DNA of 64,000 bases from Lineus longissimus. Taxonomy: Eukaryota; Nemertea; Pilidiophora; Heteronemertea; Lineidae. Location: contig NC_088326.1 of assembly GCF_910592395.1 (NCBI RefSeq), forward strand, positions 10,917,001 through 10,981,000, in the 5' to 3' direction. Shown piece by piece: positions 22,147-32,220 of the stretch. How positions within the stretch are numbered: position 1 is the first letter of the stretch; each line of letters opens with the position of its first letter. The translations under genes were made by a program, and so were the position numbers. The notes below the pieces were generated by a model, which saw only the letters and a list, made by a program, of their open reading frames with translations, was not told the DNA's origin and ran no database searches.

Positions 22147-25100
22147 ATGGCAACTGTACTTCCAAAAATCGAGCAGCTTTCTTCTCGCGTTTTGCGGATA
22201 TTAGGCTGCAATCCTGGTAGTTTCAGGTTGCAGGGAACCAATTCATATCTGGTTGGAACAGGTAAAAGGTGAGAATTATATATTCATTTCGTGGTCTTTG
22301 CGCCTGAGCCGTTTTTTCGTAAAACGAATTTGCGATTTGCACGCAGATTTCGCAAAATCGATTTATCGGATGTGTTGTTTTGTCCGATGATGGAACATAC
22401 CAACTCTCGGTCACTGTTGTTGAGTTCAGGATCTGGCTGAGACAGTGTACAGTCCAAGTCGACCCTGCTTCGCGTCACAACAGCGAGTTGTGCGCCAGTG
22501 ACGCACTTGTCTTTCGATGTTTTGCATAGTATTACACGTGATCTACACATTGCGACCTTCGCACTGGGTATCGTATCAATAACACACCACTGAAGGCCTT
22601 TTCGACAAAGACGAATCAGAGCCCAAACAAAACACACAGAACACTTCAGAAGGCCAAAGCCGAGATAATGCCATTGGCCTCTGTGACACTTTGTTGTCCC
22701 CCCCCCCAAGTGATAAGGAACCAGAGTAAATTACTGTTGTTCATATCAGAGTGACAGAGTAAAATTGCCTCCAATTTCTGTATAAGTCAGGAGAGCAACA
22801 TCAACTAAGTCTTCAGCGGACCAGTGCAAAAACAAATCTACTGCAGGATTTTGAAATTATGCTTTACGAGGGACAGAAAAATTTATATACAGTGGAGTCT
22901 TCCTTAGCGGACACCTCTCTTTTAAGAACAATGTCTCTGTCAACGACACTAATTTTGGTCCCAAATTGATTGTTTCCATTCAATTTGACCTCTCTAATAT
23001 GGACACCTCTCTAATAATGACAGCACTTGTCAGTCCCAAGGGTGTGCTTAATAGAGAGGTTCTACTGTAATTCCATTTGCAGGAGAATCTTGATTGACAC
23101 CAGTGATCCTGACATCCCTGAATACAGCAAGACTCTCGCCAAAGTTTTGAAGGAGCACAACCTGGGCATACAGGAGATCATAGTGACACATTGGCATCTG
23201 GATCATGTTGGGGCAGTGCCTGACATCTTTAAGGAGCTGGCCCTTGGTAAGGACATTGGCATTATAGTGTCATTTTGAGAGAAGCCTCAAAGCCTAGTGG
23301 TTAACACTGCTGGCTACCATGCAATAGGGCGTGGGCTCGATCTTATTTCGATCGGTATTTTTAGATGAACTGGCGTGGCTTTGAAGGAACTAAAATTCCT
23401 GGCTCTTCACAACACTTAGGAGCCAACTTCGATTGAATGTATTTAGGAAATGCGACCAACTAGTTTGTAATGCTCAGGTTGTTAATATTCCATTTCTCTT
23501 GTTTCTATTTCAGACGACACACCAGTTTCAAAAATCAAAAGGAAGCGTGTTCCAGACTTCAACATTGGACCAAATGCAAAATATAACTTCATCGAGGATA
23601 ATCATACATTTAAAACTGAAGGTGCTTCATTGAAGTGAGTAGAGTGTCCCAAGAAACGTGACTGGTCCATATCCAAATTGTCAGTTCTAAAGATCATGCC
23701 TCCCGGCTCGAAGATGGTGGTGATTATTTCCTCGTCTCTTATTTCAGACTCTTTCATACCCCTGGCCATGCTGAGGACCACGCAGCTCTGCTGTTAGAGG
23801 AAGAAAATGCTATATTTTCAGGGGATTGTATCCTGGGAGAGGGTACATGTGTGAGTTGCTTATCGTCTTTCTATTTTTATATTTTCCTATCGAGGATTGT
23901 AAAAGTTGGTGATTTTTGACAAAACAAAAGTACTCCACTGTACTCTGGGGAGCATCATTGCCCAGTGGTTAACGCTGCGGGCTGCTCTGCTATAGGGCCC
24001 GGTTTCGATCACAGGGACAACGCAGGATTGTATTTCTGGATGATCCGGGTGGCTTTTAAGAAAACTAACTTTCCTGGCTCTTCACAATAAGTTTGAGGCT
24101 CAATATGAGATAGGTTAATGACATAAAGGATGAGTGTCGGTCTGATGGGTCTAAAAATGATCACAGGTCTTGGCGCCAAAAACATGTGTGGGCTATGTTG
24201 ACAAAAATTATGTTTTACCCTGTAAAACCCAAGAAGGACGTCATGGAGATGCCAGAATGGTCGGGCATTCGCGAAAATGACGCACCTCACTGCAACAGAA
24301 GTCGTTGTGACGAAATAACAATCTTGCGATGTTATACGATGTAAATGGCAGCCTCGACGAAACCTTTGGTTCTTTGCGGGAACAGCCAGCCAAACAAACA
24401 TAAGTGGGTCCGGCCCATTGTCGCCATATGCGAGCTGATTTCACTCCTAGGAGTTTGTAAATTGTTTTAAATGCTCACTGTGATGGGCAGTGCAACTTTA
24501 GTCTATTTACTTATTAATACTTCCAGGTGTTCGAAGATCTCTATGACTACATGAATTCCTTAGACAAGATTCGCAAGTTCAACCCTGTGTGTATTTACCC
24601 AGGCCATGGGCCCGTCGTCACAAACGGTGTAGAAAAGTGTACGGAATACATTAACCATAGGTTACTACGGGAAAACCAGATAGTGGCCGTCCTGAAAGAG
24701 CATGCTGGGAAATGGATGAGTGCGATGGATATTGTCAAGATAGTTTATGCAGTAAGTTTTTTAAAAACGGCTTTTGTGGCATGCATGGATTATGCCGAAA
24801 GGCAGCAGAGGCCTACCAGACCTACATCTACATTAGTTGTTTCCATTCAATTTGACCTCTCTAATCAGGACACCCCTTTATCAAGTACAGCTCTTGTCAA
24901 TCCAGAGGGTGTCCTGAACTCTCTTGCTAGCCACCCAGTATATGCATGTACTGGGTTCGTGCTATGGGTACTACTGGCCCACAGTAATCCACACTGCCAA
25001 ATTTTCCCCAAGCTCTGTCAGCCACAGTCCCTAAGTCTTTTGTTGGTTATACCTGAAAAAACGAGATAGCAGCACTGCATTCACCTCAATGCACACCTTG

Positions 25101-25764
25101 TCCCTAAGATTCGGCATGCTTGCTACTTTATTATGAAGCTTTTCCTAAGCCAAGTTGGGATCAAGACCCTCTGATCTAGTCCGGGTGTGGCCCAGGGATA
25201 TGATACACTTCAGAAACCCTGCAGTAGCAAAAGGGTCCATAGAGGTGTTCCACTTCATCTGTTGTAAGACTCGTTGTGGGGTGACATTATCTTGCTTTGG
25301 TTTCAGGAGACACCAGAAAGCCTCCATTTCGCTGCTGCAGGGAATGTGATGCTGCACCTCGGGAAGTTGTCCAGAGAGGATAGAGTTGGTAAGTTTCCAG
25401 AGGTACAAATGGTGACAGACCAGTGTGAGATTGGGAGTTTTGAACAAAAATTCACGAACTACAGTTACTTCTTGCTTGACGTTTCACCTGAAGAAGGGTT
25501 TGCCAGACTTGGTTGATATTTCAGTCCTTTTCGTCAAGCAGCTCTCAAAACAGATCAAAAAATGATGCCAGTTCGGAGAGCGGCTTGCCAAGTATTCCTA
25601 GCCTTTTCTTTTAGCTTTAAACAGGTCATTGTTCACTTTCAGATCATGAGGGTGATCTCGAGGCAGTGAAGGCAGTGTTCGATTTGGCGAAATCTGAAAT
25701 GGAGAGTGCTATGGGGAGTGTAGAGGACATCAAGTGGAAATGGAAAGTCTCGGCTGGGCTGTAG
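22147..25764 (+). CDS. LACTB2: Endoribonuclease LACTB2 (metallo-beta-lactamase fold)
   Basis: Exons 22147-22268, 23083-23246, 23514-23634, 23748-23850, 24527-24751, 25307-25388 and 25643-25764; phases agree and total 939 nt (312 residues; the human protein has 288). Zinc and active-site motifs are intact: THWHLDH (H77, H79, D81, H82), TPGHAEDH (H143), SGD (D162) and YPGHGP (H197). Runs such as [19 protein letters not shown] and [12 protein letters not shown] identify LACTB2 rather than a glyoxalase II. In vertebrates it is a mitochondrial single-strand RNase. The C-terminal helical domain (exons 5-7) is complete, with an extra acidic/Lys tail ending VSAGL. The start ATG is preceded by A at -3. 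AATAAA at 26211 is a likely 3' end. Confidence 0.95.
22890..23068 (+). mobile_element. Pogo/Tigger-like MITE in LACTB2 intron 1
   Basis: It runs from CAGTGGAGTCTTCC to the inverted GAGGTTCTACTGTA, bordered by TA. It contains the usual GCGGACACCTCT and CCCAAGGGTGTGCTT phrases. Related copies lie at 38634-38833 and 57566-57728, with partial ones at 24830-24925 and 57905-58001. Its right end lies only 12 bases before the AG of the exon 2 acceptor. Confidence 0.75.
23280..23420 (+). mobile_element. tRNA-derived SINE, copy 1
   Basis: A tRNA-like head has an A-box-like CCTAGTGGTTAACACTG and a B-box-like GTGGGCTCGATC. The body ends in a CCTGGCTCTTCACAA phrase shared with the copy at 23944-24110. 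It sits in LACTB2 intron 2. Confidence 0.65.
23944..24110 (+). mobile_element. tRNA-derived SINE, copy 2
   Basis: Same family as the element at 23280: CCCAGTGGTTAACGCTG (A box), CCGGTTTCGATC (B box), body with GGATGATCCGGGTGGCTTT, and the shared CCTGGCTCTTCACAA. It lies in LACTB2 intron 4. Confidence 0.65.
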
Positions 25765-27107
25765 AGGCAGGGCTGTAGTGGCAAGGCTGAGGGGTGTCGA
25801 GTGCAACCGGAATCAGGCAAGGATTCTGCTTCAGCGATCTTGAATCGTGATGTCATCCTCAACAGTGTCCACCACGTTAAACCCTTTGCTACTTGCAGGG
25901 TTTTGGCAGTGTACCGTACCCTATCCCCGCAACCGTTACAGACCGGGTGACCTGGATCCCAGCTTGGCTCAGGAAAAGTTTCAATGTGAAGTAGCTGGCA
26001 TTATTGGGGACTAGGTCTGCATTGAGTTAAGTGCAGTGCTGCCATCTTGTTTTTCAGGTGCTACCAATCAAAAACTGTGATAGCCCGATTATATGTATGT
26101 GTCAGTTGTAAAATTATGTAAGTTAGTGAAACTTCTATGAATTGTCTTGTAAGATGAAATGAAGAAATTTTGATATTTAGATTCAGGTTTATAGATGAAA
26201 AATAGATAATAATAAATTAATGAAATTTTATGTATTACTCTTTTGAAGTCTTTTGGAAGACAATTTGGTTCCAGTCTGAATCTTCTATTTACAATTGGCC
26301 TTGAGGATGAGTAAAGCAGACTCCCTGCAGCGATTCTTAACCCTTTCGCTGCTGGGCATAATTACAACCCCTGTGCGGAGCGTGAAATGACCAGCCAACA
26401 TGGTTCCATCGTCTGCTGTGATGTCATCCACCAGGCGGGAAACCCCAGATAAAACCTATACTTGCTGTGAGCTCTTTTCTAGTTGATTAGTGTCGTAGAA
26501 TAAATCCCCAACGTATATCAGGTGTATTTGAGGCCCATTCAGAGGAACAATGGCGCCCGACTCGCGAGGGGTGAATCGCGGCAGTTGCCGAAATTGTGCC
26601 GATGCACCGAATTTCAGCTGTAAGGGGGGTGGAACCGGGCGGGAGGGTGGCAATGATGACTTACCACCAGCTGGAGGGAGTGGAAATGAAAAGCTTGCCA
26701 GCAAAAGGGGGTGGGGATTTCATATGGCTGTGACCAGCTGGAGAGGTTCTATTGAAAAGTCGGAGTACAAGGATGCTCTGCAGTTGTAATGGAGAATGAC
26801 CCCCCCCCCCGGGTTTTTCCTTCCATCTCGTTCCACGTCTAGAAATTAAGATGGATTGCGAAACACTCGTGCACCATAATCAATATTATAGGATTACAAC
26901 CAGAGACTTTCAAGCTGGGCAATAATCTAGCTCCATGTCAGGCACAACCAAACAAAACCGAGCCAAATCTTCCAAGCCCATGCTTGGCGGACAAAGGATT
27001 TGTCACAACCTTCGTTTTCCCTGCAGGGCGACGCGGTCCCATTGTCTTCGGCTCTCCGGCTTGCATGGAATAAGTCAGCGACAGTTTATCAAAAACGACA
27101 AAAAACA
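25765..27107. other. LACTB2 3' UTR and intergenic region
   Basis: Contains an AATAAA at 26211, a GC- and CpG-rich patch at about 26540-26700 with a short open frame, and a C-tract at 26800-26810. The CHRAC1 promoter should be close to 27100. No other gene is supported. Confidence 0.5.
26550..26789 (+). CDS. Possible small CpG-rich coding exon (79 codons)
   Basis: An ATG in good context (AACAATGG) opens a 79-codon frame starting MAPDSRGVNRGSCRNCADAP, with clustered cysteines, in CpG-rich sequence. A donor-like AGCT|GTAAGG at about 26620 could end a shorter first exon. No family is recognised and no partner exon is found. It may be a relic or chance. Confidence 0.2.
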   Translation: MAPDSRGVNRGSCRNCADAPNFSCKGGGTGREGGNDDLPPAGGSGNEKLASKRGWGFHMAVTSWRGSIEKSEYKDALQL

Positions 27108-28122
27108 ATGGCGGACAAATCAAACAAAGCACCGATTTTGCTCCCATTATCACGAATTAAAACCATAATGAAAAGTTCTCCCGATGTTTCAAATATTGGC
27201 AACGAATCTCTAATGCTTATAGCAAAGGCTACGGTGAGTATTTCACAAGGATCCATACTCTCGCCTGCGTAATCTAACTTTCTTTGACGTCCGTTAATCT
27301 GAACTTGTGTACATTCATATATGTCGGAAGCTGTTGAGTCTTGAGAGCCACTACATTACAAAGCAGCAGCAAGCAAAATACCACGTCATCGCATTCAATG
27401 TGTCCGTTTGTTTGTTAGTTCCTATATTTAGGTTTGTTTTGGCTCTGATTCTGAACTGAAGTACGACTGCTGCGATATCACTTTATCAGCTATTCTTTCA
27501 TTGTCCTTGTTTTCCATTATTTTCACATTCTTTTCACATGTTTCAGGAGTTATTTGTTCAAGATCTGGCATTGCTGACTATGAAAAATGCTGAAAACAAA
27601 AAGGACATTGAATACAATGATCTTGCAAATATCGTCTTCACAGATGAAACACTACAGTTTTTACAAGGTGGGTGTGCTAATTTAATCTTACACAAGACTA
27701 AAGAAGGTAATGTACATTGATTTTACCATGACAATCAACATTACCCACAAGCTCACCTTCAGGTGGAAGCTCTATGATATGTAAAGCACTTGATATGATA
27801 GAATTTTGTCATATACACGTACACGGGTTCCTACATTGATTTGCTCCATGCTCCTTGCATATGACCAGAACTTCGATAATTGATGACGTCGTTCTGTCCC
27901 TGCTGAATTGACTCTCCTGGCGAGAGAATATGCTTGAATATTATATCTGCTTTGAAGGATGGATGTGCCCACGGCAAGGAGTCTGTACCAAGCACTGATT
28001 CATCTTCAGTTGACCATGAAACAAACATTTCTTCAAATTTTTCAGATATCATCCCACAGAAAATCAAATACAGTGAATATCAAGAGTTGATGAAAAATAT
28101 CCCGGATGAAGACTCAAGTTAG
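27108..28122 (+). CDS. CHRAC1: Chromatin accessibility complex protein 1 (histone fold)
   Basis: Exons 27108-27233, 27547-27667 and 28046-28122 join in phases 0 and 1 to 324 nt (107 residues; human 131). LPLSRIKTIMKSSPDVS, LIAKATELFVQDLA and YNDLANIVF form a complete H2A/NF-YC-like histone fold, and DIIPQKIKYSEYQEL matches the helix after it. The long acidic tail of the human protein is reduced to PDEDSS. CHRAC1 pairs with POLE3 in the ISWI remodelling complex CHRAC, in the nucleus; the pairing is known for the family, not shown here. The ATG context (ACAATGG) is strong. AATAAA at 28359-28364 is a likely polyadenylation signal. Confidence 0.93.
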
Positions 28123-29169
28123 GATTCGTGCTGATAAACTTTGGATAGTGTTGTGACACTCATTAACGGACTTTTCAATTGCAGTATATGAATTTATTCA
28201 GGGATATTACAATTTACACTATAAAAGTATAAAAGGACAGTGATCTGGATGATCAAAAGATCAATTCTGCTTCGTGCATTAAAATATTGGTCAATGCATC
28301 CTGCGTCCAGTTTGTGGTCAAAATGAAGATATTCATTTGTATGAACAAGTGGTTTTATAATAAAATATTCAAGGTGAAATCAATGTATTCTTATTTCTTG
28401 ACTCTCCATGATGTCCGGGATCCAAAGAAGAAGTTGTCATGTTCATTGGTTAGTGTGTACACTTTAAAAAGGTTTGTTTTCTATCGTATTGCCGCTGATT
28501 GAAGGGCCAGCCAGTATTGGCTTATTGGACACTCTTGTACCCTATATTCAACTAGCTGGCGGCTAACCATCCGGCCGCTTCGGAAAGAGGTACCGGTTAC
28601 CAACCTTGGACCTTTCGTTCATGAGGTGTACGCCATAACCACTAGGCCATCCGGATTGGTCTTGATTGCCCACTCCCCAGCTTTGAATGCTATATGTGTG
28701 GGAGCTTGTGCAAAAGGTGGGGCTGGGGCTGGTCAACTGTACAATGGTACTGCCACTACTGGCATCCATGTGCATTTCAAGAAGCACTTTCATCTTTTCA
28801 AGACCATAGTGATTATCAAACAAGTCACTAGGGTCATTTCTTAAAGTTTGAGCATTTCAGATGAGTATAGAAAAGCGTCCTTCAAACCGTTCTGGTTGTG
28901 ACTTTGTCTTCAGTTCAGTTCAAGACCGAGGCAACGGCCAACCCGGAGACGGTTGGCGTTGGGGAAAATTAATTGATCAATTGGTGATTCTTAATCAGAC
29001 TGATTGATTTAATCGCTAATTAAACAGGCAGACTGCTTTGACCACATTTAATCAAGCTGATTAATTCAGCTAATTGGTGTGGGATCAATTAATTAGAGTT
29101 GCCTTTAATGCAGGAGGTTCTTAGATTTTTCCATTATTTGTAGACTATTTCAGTTCTTTCAATGTTTGA
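28123..29169. other. CHRAC1 3' UTR and ATTA-rich intergenic region
   Basis: It holds the CHRAC1 3' end and a tRNA-like head on the minus strand at about 28590-28660 (GGCCTAGTGGTTATGG with a weak B box). A striking AT-rich segment at about 28960-29100 is packed with TAAT, TTAATC and TGATTGAT words, many in palindromes. Confidence 0.5.
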
Positions 29170-30618
29170 TATTAATCATCAATCAAGTTTATTAATCAAG
29201 AGGCCCGGAGGGCAAAGGTACACATGGTACAATAGAAATACAATGATTTTGATTGAAAGTACATAAGACATACAAAGGATACATGACAAAAGTAACAATA
29301 TAAAGTCTACTACCGGGGTCAAACCTGGAGTAGATACTAGTAGGTGGGAGAGAGGAGGTCCTTATTTTATGCGATCAGAAAAGCATTTCTGTAAAAATGA
29401 TGATAGCTTCTGACAAATTCCAGGGTCCTCATTTGAAAGAAGCCAGATAAACTTATTTCCTGGTGAGAGACCTGAAAAGTTGATGTTGTTCTCATTGATA
29501 ACTGAGAAAAAATCGTTCCTTGAAGCATCATATTTTGGGCAGGCAGTTAGAAAGTGAACCTCGTCTTCTATTGAAGTCCCATCACAAGAACACACCCTCT
29601 CTTCAACTTTAAGTTTTTTGTATCTACCTCTTTCAATGGCTAGATCGTGACAGCTAATGCGGAAACAACAAAGGGATCTTCTTAAAGAAAAACTTGAAAT
29701 TGAAGTCAGATATTTCTCACAGCAGAGTTGCGTTTTGAAGGACCTATAAGTGCGTAATTTGTTTTTAGCATTTGGATTCCGAGAATCATCCCAAATTTCT
29801 AGCTTCCACTTTCTGTAAAATTCTTCACCTACTTTATGAACAAGACTGGAGGTTGAAACACTTTCAGCATTGTTTGCATCCAGATTCAGACAACCACAAA
29901 TAAATTTTATACAAGAAAACCAAGACTGTTTTCCTTTGTTGTCTAGATCCTTACTAACTTGTAAGGCACTGGTTAAAATAGACTTCGAACTAATTTCCCC
30001 ATCCACTGTGTTGAGAGACAAGGATTCAAGCCTTAGCCAGAAAGAGAACATAGATTTGGCTATCATTAAATACAGTGGATGTCTGCCCAACTCGCCATAC
30101 ACGGCCAGATTTGTGGCATTTGTGTTAACACCCAGTACATATTTACAGAACTTCATGTGAAGGTTCTCACAGGGGAGATTTTCGAATCCCTTATCAATCT
30201 TAAATTCTCTCTCTCTTTTAACTTTTGAGGACATAGGGTTAAAACATCCCCAAATATCACTGCCATATAAAAGTATTGGCTGTATAGTGTGGTCAAATAT
30301 ATGGAGTAAGGTTGAGACATTTGGAAGCTGAGAGCTAAAGATACGCCTTAATTTAAAAAAAGCTTTAAGGGCTTTGTTATGAAGATCACGCTTTGCCTCA
30401 GCAAAAACGCCGGAGGCTTGAAAAGTAATACCAAGATATTTGTATTTACCAACATTTTCCAGCTGGTGTTGACCAATCATGAAGACAGATTTATCAATTC
30501 TTCCTGCCTTATTAAATATGAGAACTTTTGTCTTCTTAACATTTATAGTCATACCCCAAGAGGAGCAGAAATTATTCAAGCCATTCAAAGCTTGATAGGT
30601 GTCACTGCAATCACAAAT
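29170..30618 (-). mobile_element. 5'-truncated non-LTR retrotransposon (LINE) with RT C-terminal region
   Basis: The minus-strand open frame (30588 down to 29362, plus about 10 codons upstream) encodes the end of a reverse transcriptase: TINVKKTKVLIF and YKYLGITF (thumb-side motifs common to Jockey/CR1-like LINEs). A helical C-terminal region with cysteines follows (CSCDGTSIEDEVHFLTACP). Homology stops at about 30618, just downstream of where the catalytic YxDD should be, so endonuclease and RT palm are absent: the usual 5' truncation. The retained frame is intact for 408 codons, suggesting fairly recent insertion. A 3' UTR extends to about 29170. Confidence 0.85.
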
Positions 30619-31014
30619 GAGTCAACCTCCTGGGAATCCCCCTACGTCATTATTGAAAACGGAGTTTCTGAGCGTATTGTTAGGGCAAAGTTGGGAATCC
30701 CCCCTATAAATGAATGATTATGACTCGAAATGTGATAAAAACTAATTGATTGAATAGCGGAGTACCAAATCTCCCTCTTACAGAAAACTTGAAGCAAAAT
30801 ATTGCTGCATTGTTTGATAAGACGGCTTTGTTAGAACGGCTCCAGATGGGAGCTCTTCAAACTGCCGCCATGCACATGACTGAATGAAATTCAAAATGGC
30901 CGAAGCCTTGTCTTTCGTGTGAATGAGCTCCGTGTTTTTGTGTTGATTTCTCCTAAATTAAAATCCCAATGTGGATATAAGTGTAATAATCGGGTAGACG
31001 ATGACCAAAACTCG
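30619..31014 (+). promoter_or_regulatory. Presumed EXT1 promoter and 5' UTR
   Basis: About 400 bases between the LINE's truncated end and the EXT1 start. No clear TATA box is visible. The frame is open upstream of the EXT1 start to an ATG at 30919, which would add 32 residues; both ATGs are in weak context. The family-typical start MQAKKRY (31015) is preferred. Confidence 0.4.
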
Positions 31015-31937
31015 ATGCAGGCGAAAAAGCGGTATCTTACGGTTTGTGTAATAGGAGTTACGCTGCTTAGTTGCTACTATTTCTATGGTGTGCATTTTCA
31101 CAGTGTACAAGATGGCGATCTCCACAAGAAAGAAGCCCTGTTGGTTCGGACTGAAAGGTCGGCTGTCCCTAGTCGATCCTATGTGGATTTTGAGGATTTC
31201 CGGAGTGACAGGGACATGCACATCTCCCCGCGACAAAGGCGGGACACGGGGCGCGTCACAGAAAAGCGCGGCCGCTGTAGAATGGAGACATGTTTTGATT
31301 TCTCGATCTGTCAAAAAGATTTCAAAGTTTTCGTTTACCCCACTCAGGATCGTCTTTCAAACAGTTACAGCAAAATTTTGACAAATTTACGAGAGTCCCG
31401 ATACTATACGACTAATCCGAAAGAAGCGTGTATTTTTGTTCTGTCCATTGACACACTAGATCGTGATACATTAAGTAAGGATTACATAAAAGGCGTTCAG
31501 TTGAAACTCAACAACTTACTTCTTTGGAATAATGGAAAAAATCATATAATTTTCAATTTGTATTCTGGAACTTGGCCGGAATACTCTGAAAATTTAGGGT
31601 TTGATATAGGTGAAGCTATGTTAGCTAAAGCCAGTATTTCTACACGGAAGTTTAGAACAGGGTTCGATATCTCCATACCGCTATTTTCTAAAGAGCATCC
31701 CTTAAAAGGGGGAGAAAAGGGGTCGCTACTTGCGAACAATGTCCCCCCAAAACGGCAATACCTCCTCGCTTTTAAAGGAAAGCGATACCTTATAGGAATA
31801 GGTTCCGAGACTAGGAATGCGCTATATCACATTCATAACAATGAGGATATAATTTTACTCACGACATGTAAACACGGGAAAAATTGGAAGTCCGTGATGG
31901 ATGATAGGTGCAAAATAGACAATGTGGAATATGAAAA
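31015..31937 (+). CDS. EXT1: Exostosin-1, first coding exon
   Basis: EXT1 is a Golgi/ER type II membrane glycosyltransferase that with EXT2 polymerises heparan sulfate. The exon gives 307 residues: MQAKKRY start, a signal-anchor helix (about residues 8-29), a stem containing HISPRQRRD, then the first half of the GT47 exostosin domain: CRMETCFDFSIC, FVLSIDTLDRD, LWNNGKNHIIFNLYSGTWP, AMLAKASIST, FKGKRYL, GIGSETRNALYH and LLTTCKHGK. It ends at EYEK in phase 2 on GTAAGC, the same border as human EXT1 exon 1. The rest of the protein (GT47 second half and GT64) is not in the window, so the gene is partial here. Confidence 0.95.
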
Positions 31938-32059
31938 GTAAGCGCCTTTTTTGTCTTGAAAATGTAGCCCTCACAGGAAATGGATTGCGTACATGTCATA
32001 TTTGTGACCCAAGCCCAATCTTTAAGCTTTGCTGTGTAAACTCATTGTATATCCGTCTG

Positions 32060-32220
32060 TCCAGTGGGCAGTGGCGTGGTTAGCTGAGCGGTCGCCACTA
32101 AAACTTGGTGGAACCCCATAGCAGAGCCCTTGAGGTTTCCCTAACTTGCCAGTAGCAGTGCGGCAGCTAACCCTGTTTAGTGGCCACCAGAGCGCCGTTG
32201 GCAGTTAGCTGCACTTTGAA
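32060..32220. mobile_element. Short inverted-repeat element (MITE-like)
   Basis: GGTTAGCTGAGCGGTCGCCACTAAA on the left is matched, inverted, by TTTAGTGGCCACCAGAGCGCC and GCAGTTAGCTGC on the right, giving ends of about 35 bp. It is non-coding. Confidence 0.45.

Noticed and set aside
22261-22262. GTAAAA at 22262 as the end of LACTB2 exon 1
   Set aside because: Using the GTGAGA seven bases later (22269) restores VGTGKRRILID, matching the family; the earlier site gives the wrong phase.
30379-30717. 112-codon + strand frame across the LINE end
   Set aside because: It is antisense to the RT frame, spans the insertion junction and shows no family similarity.
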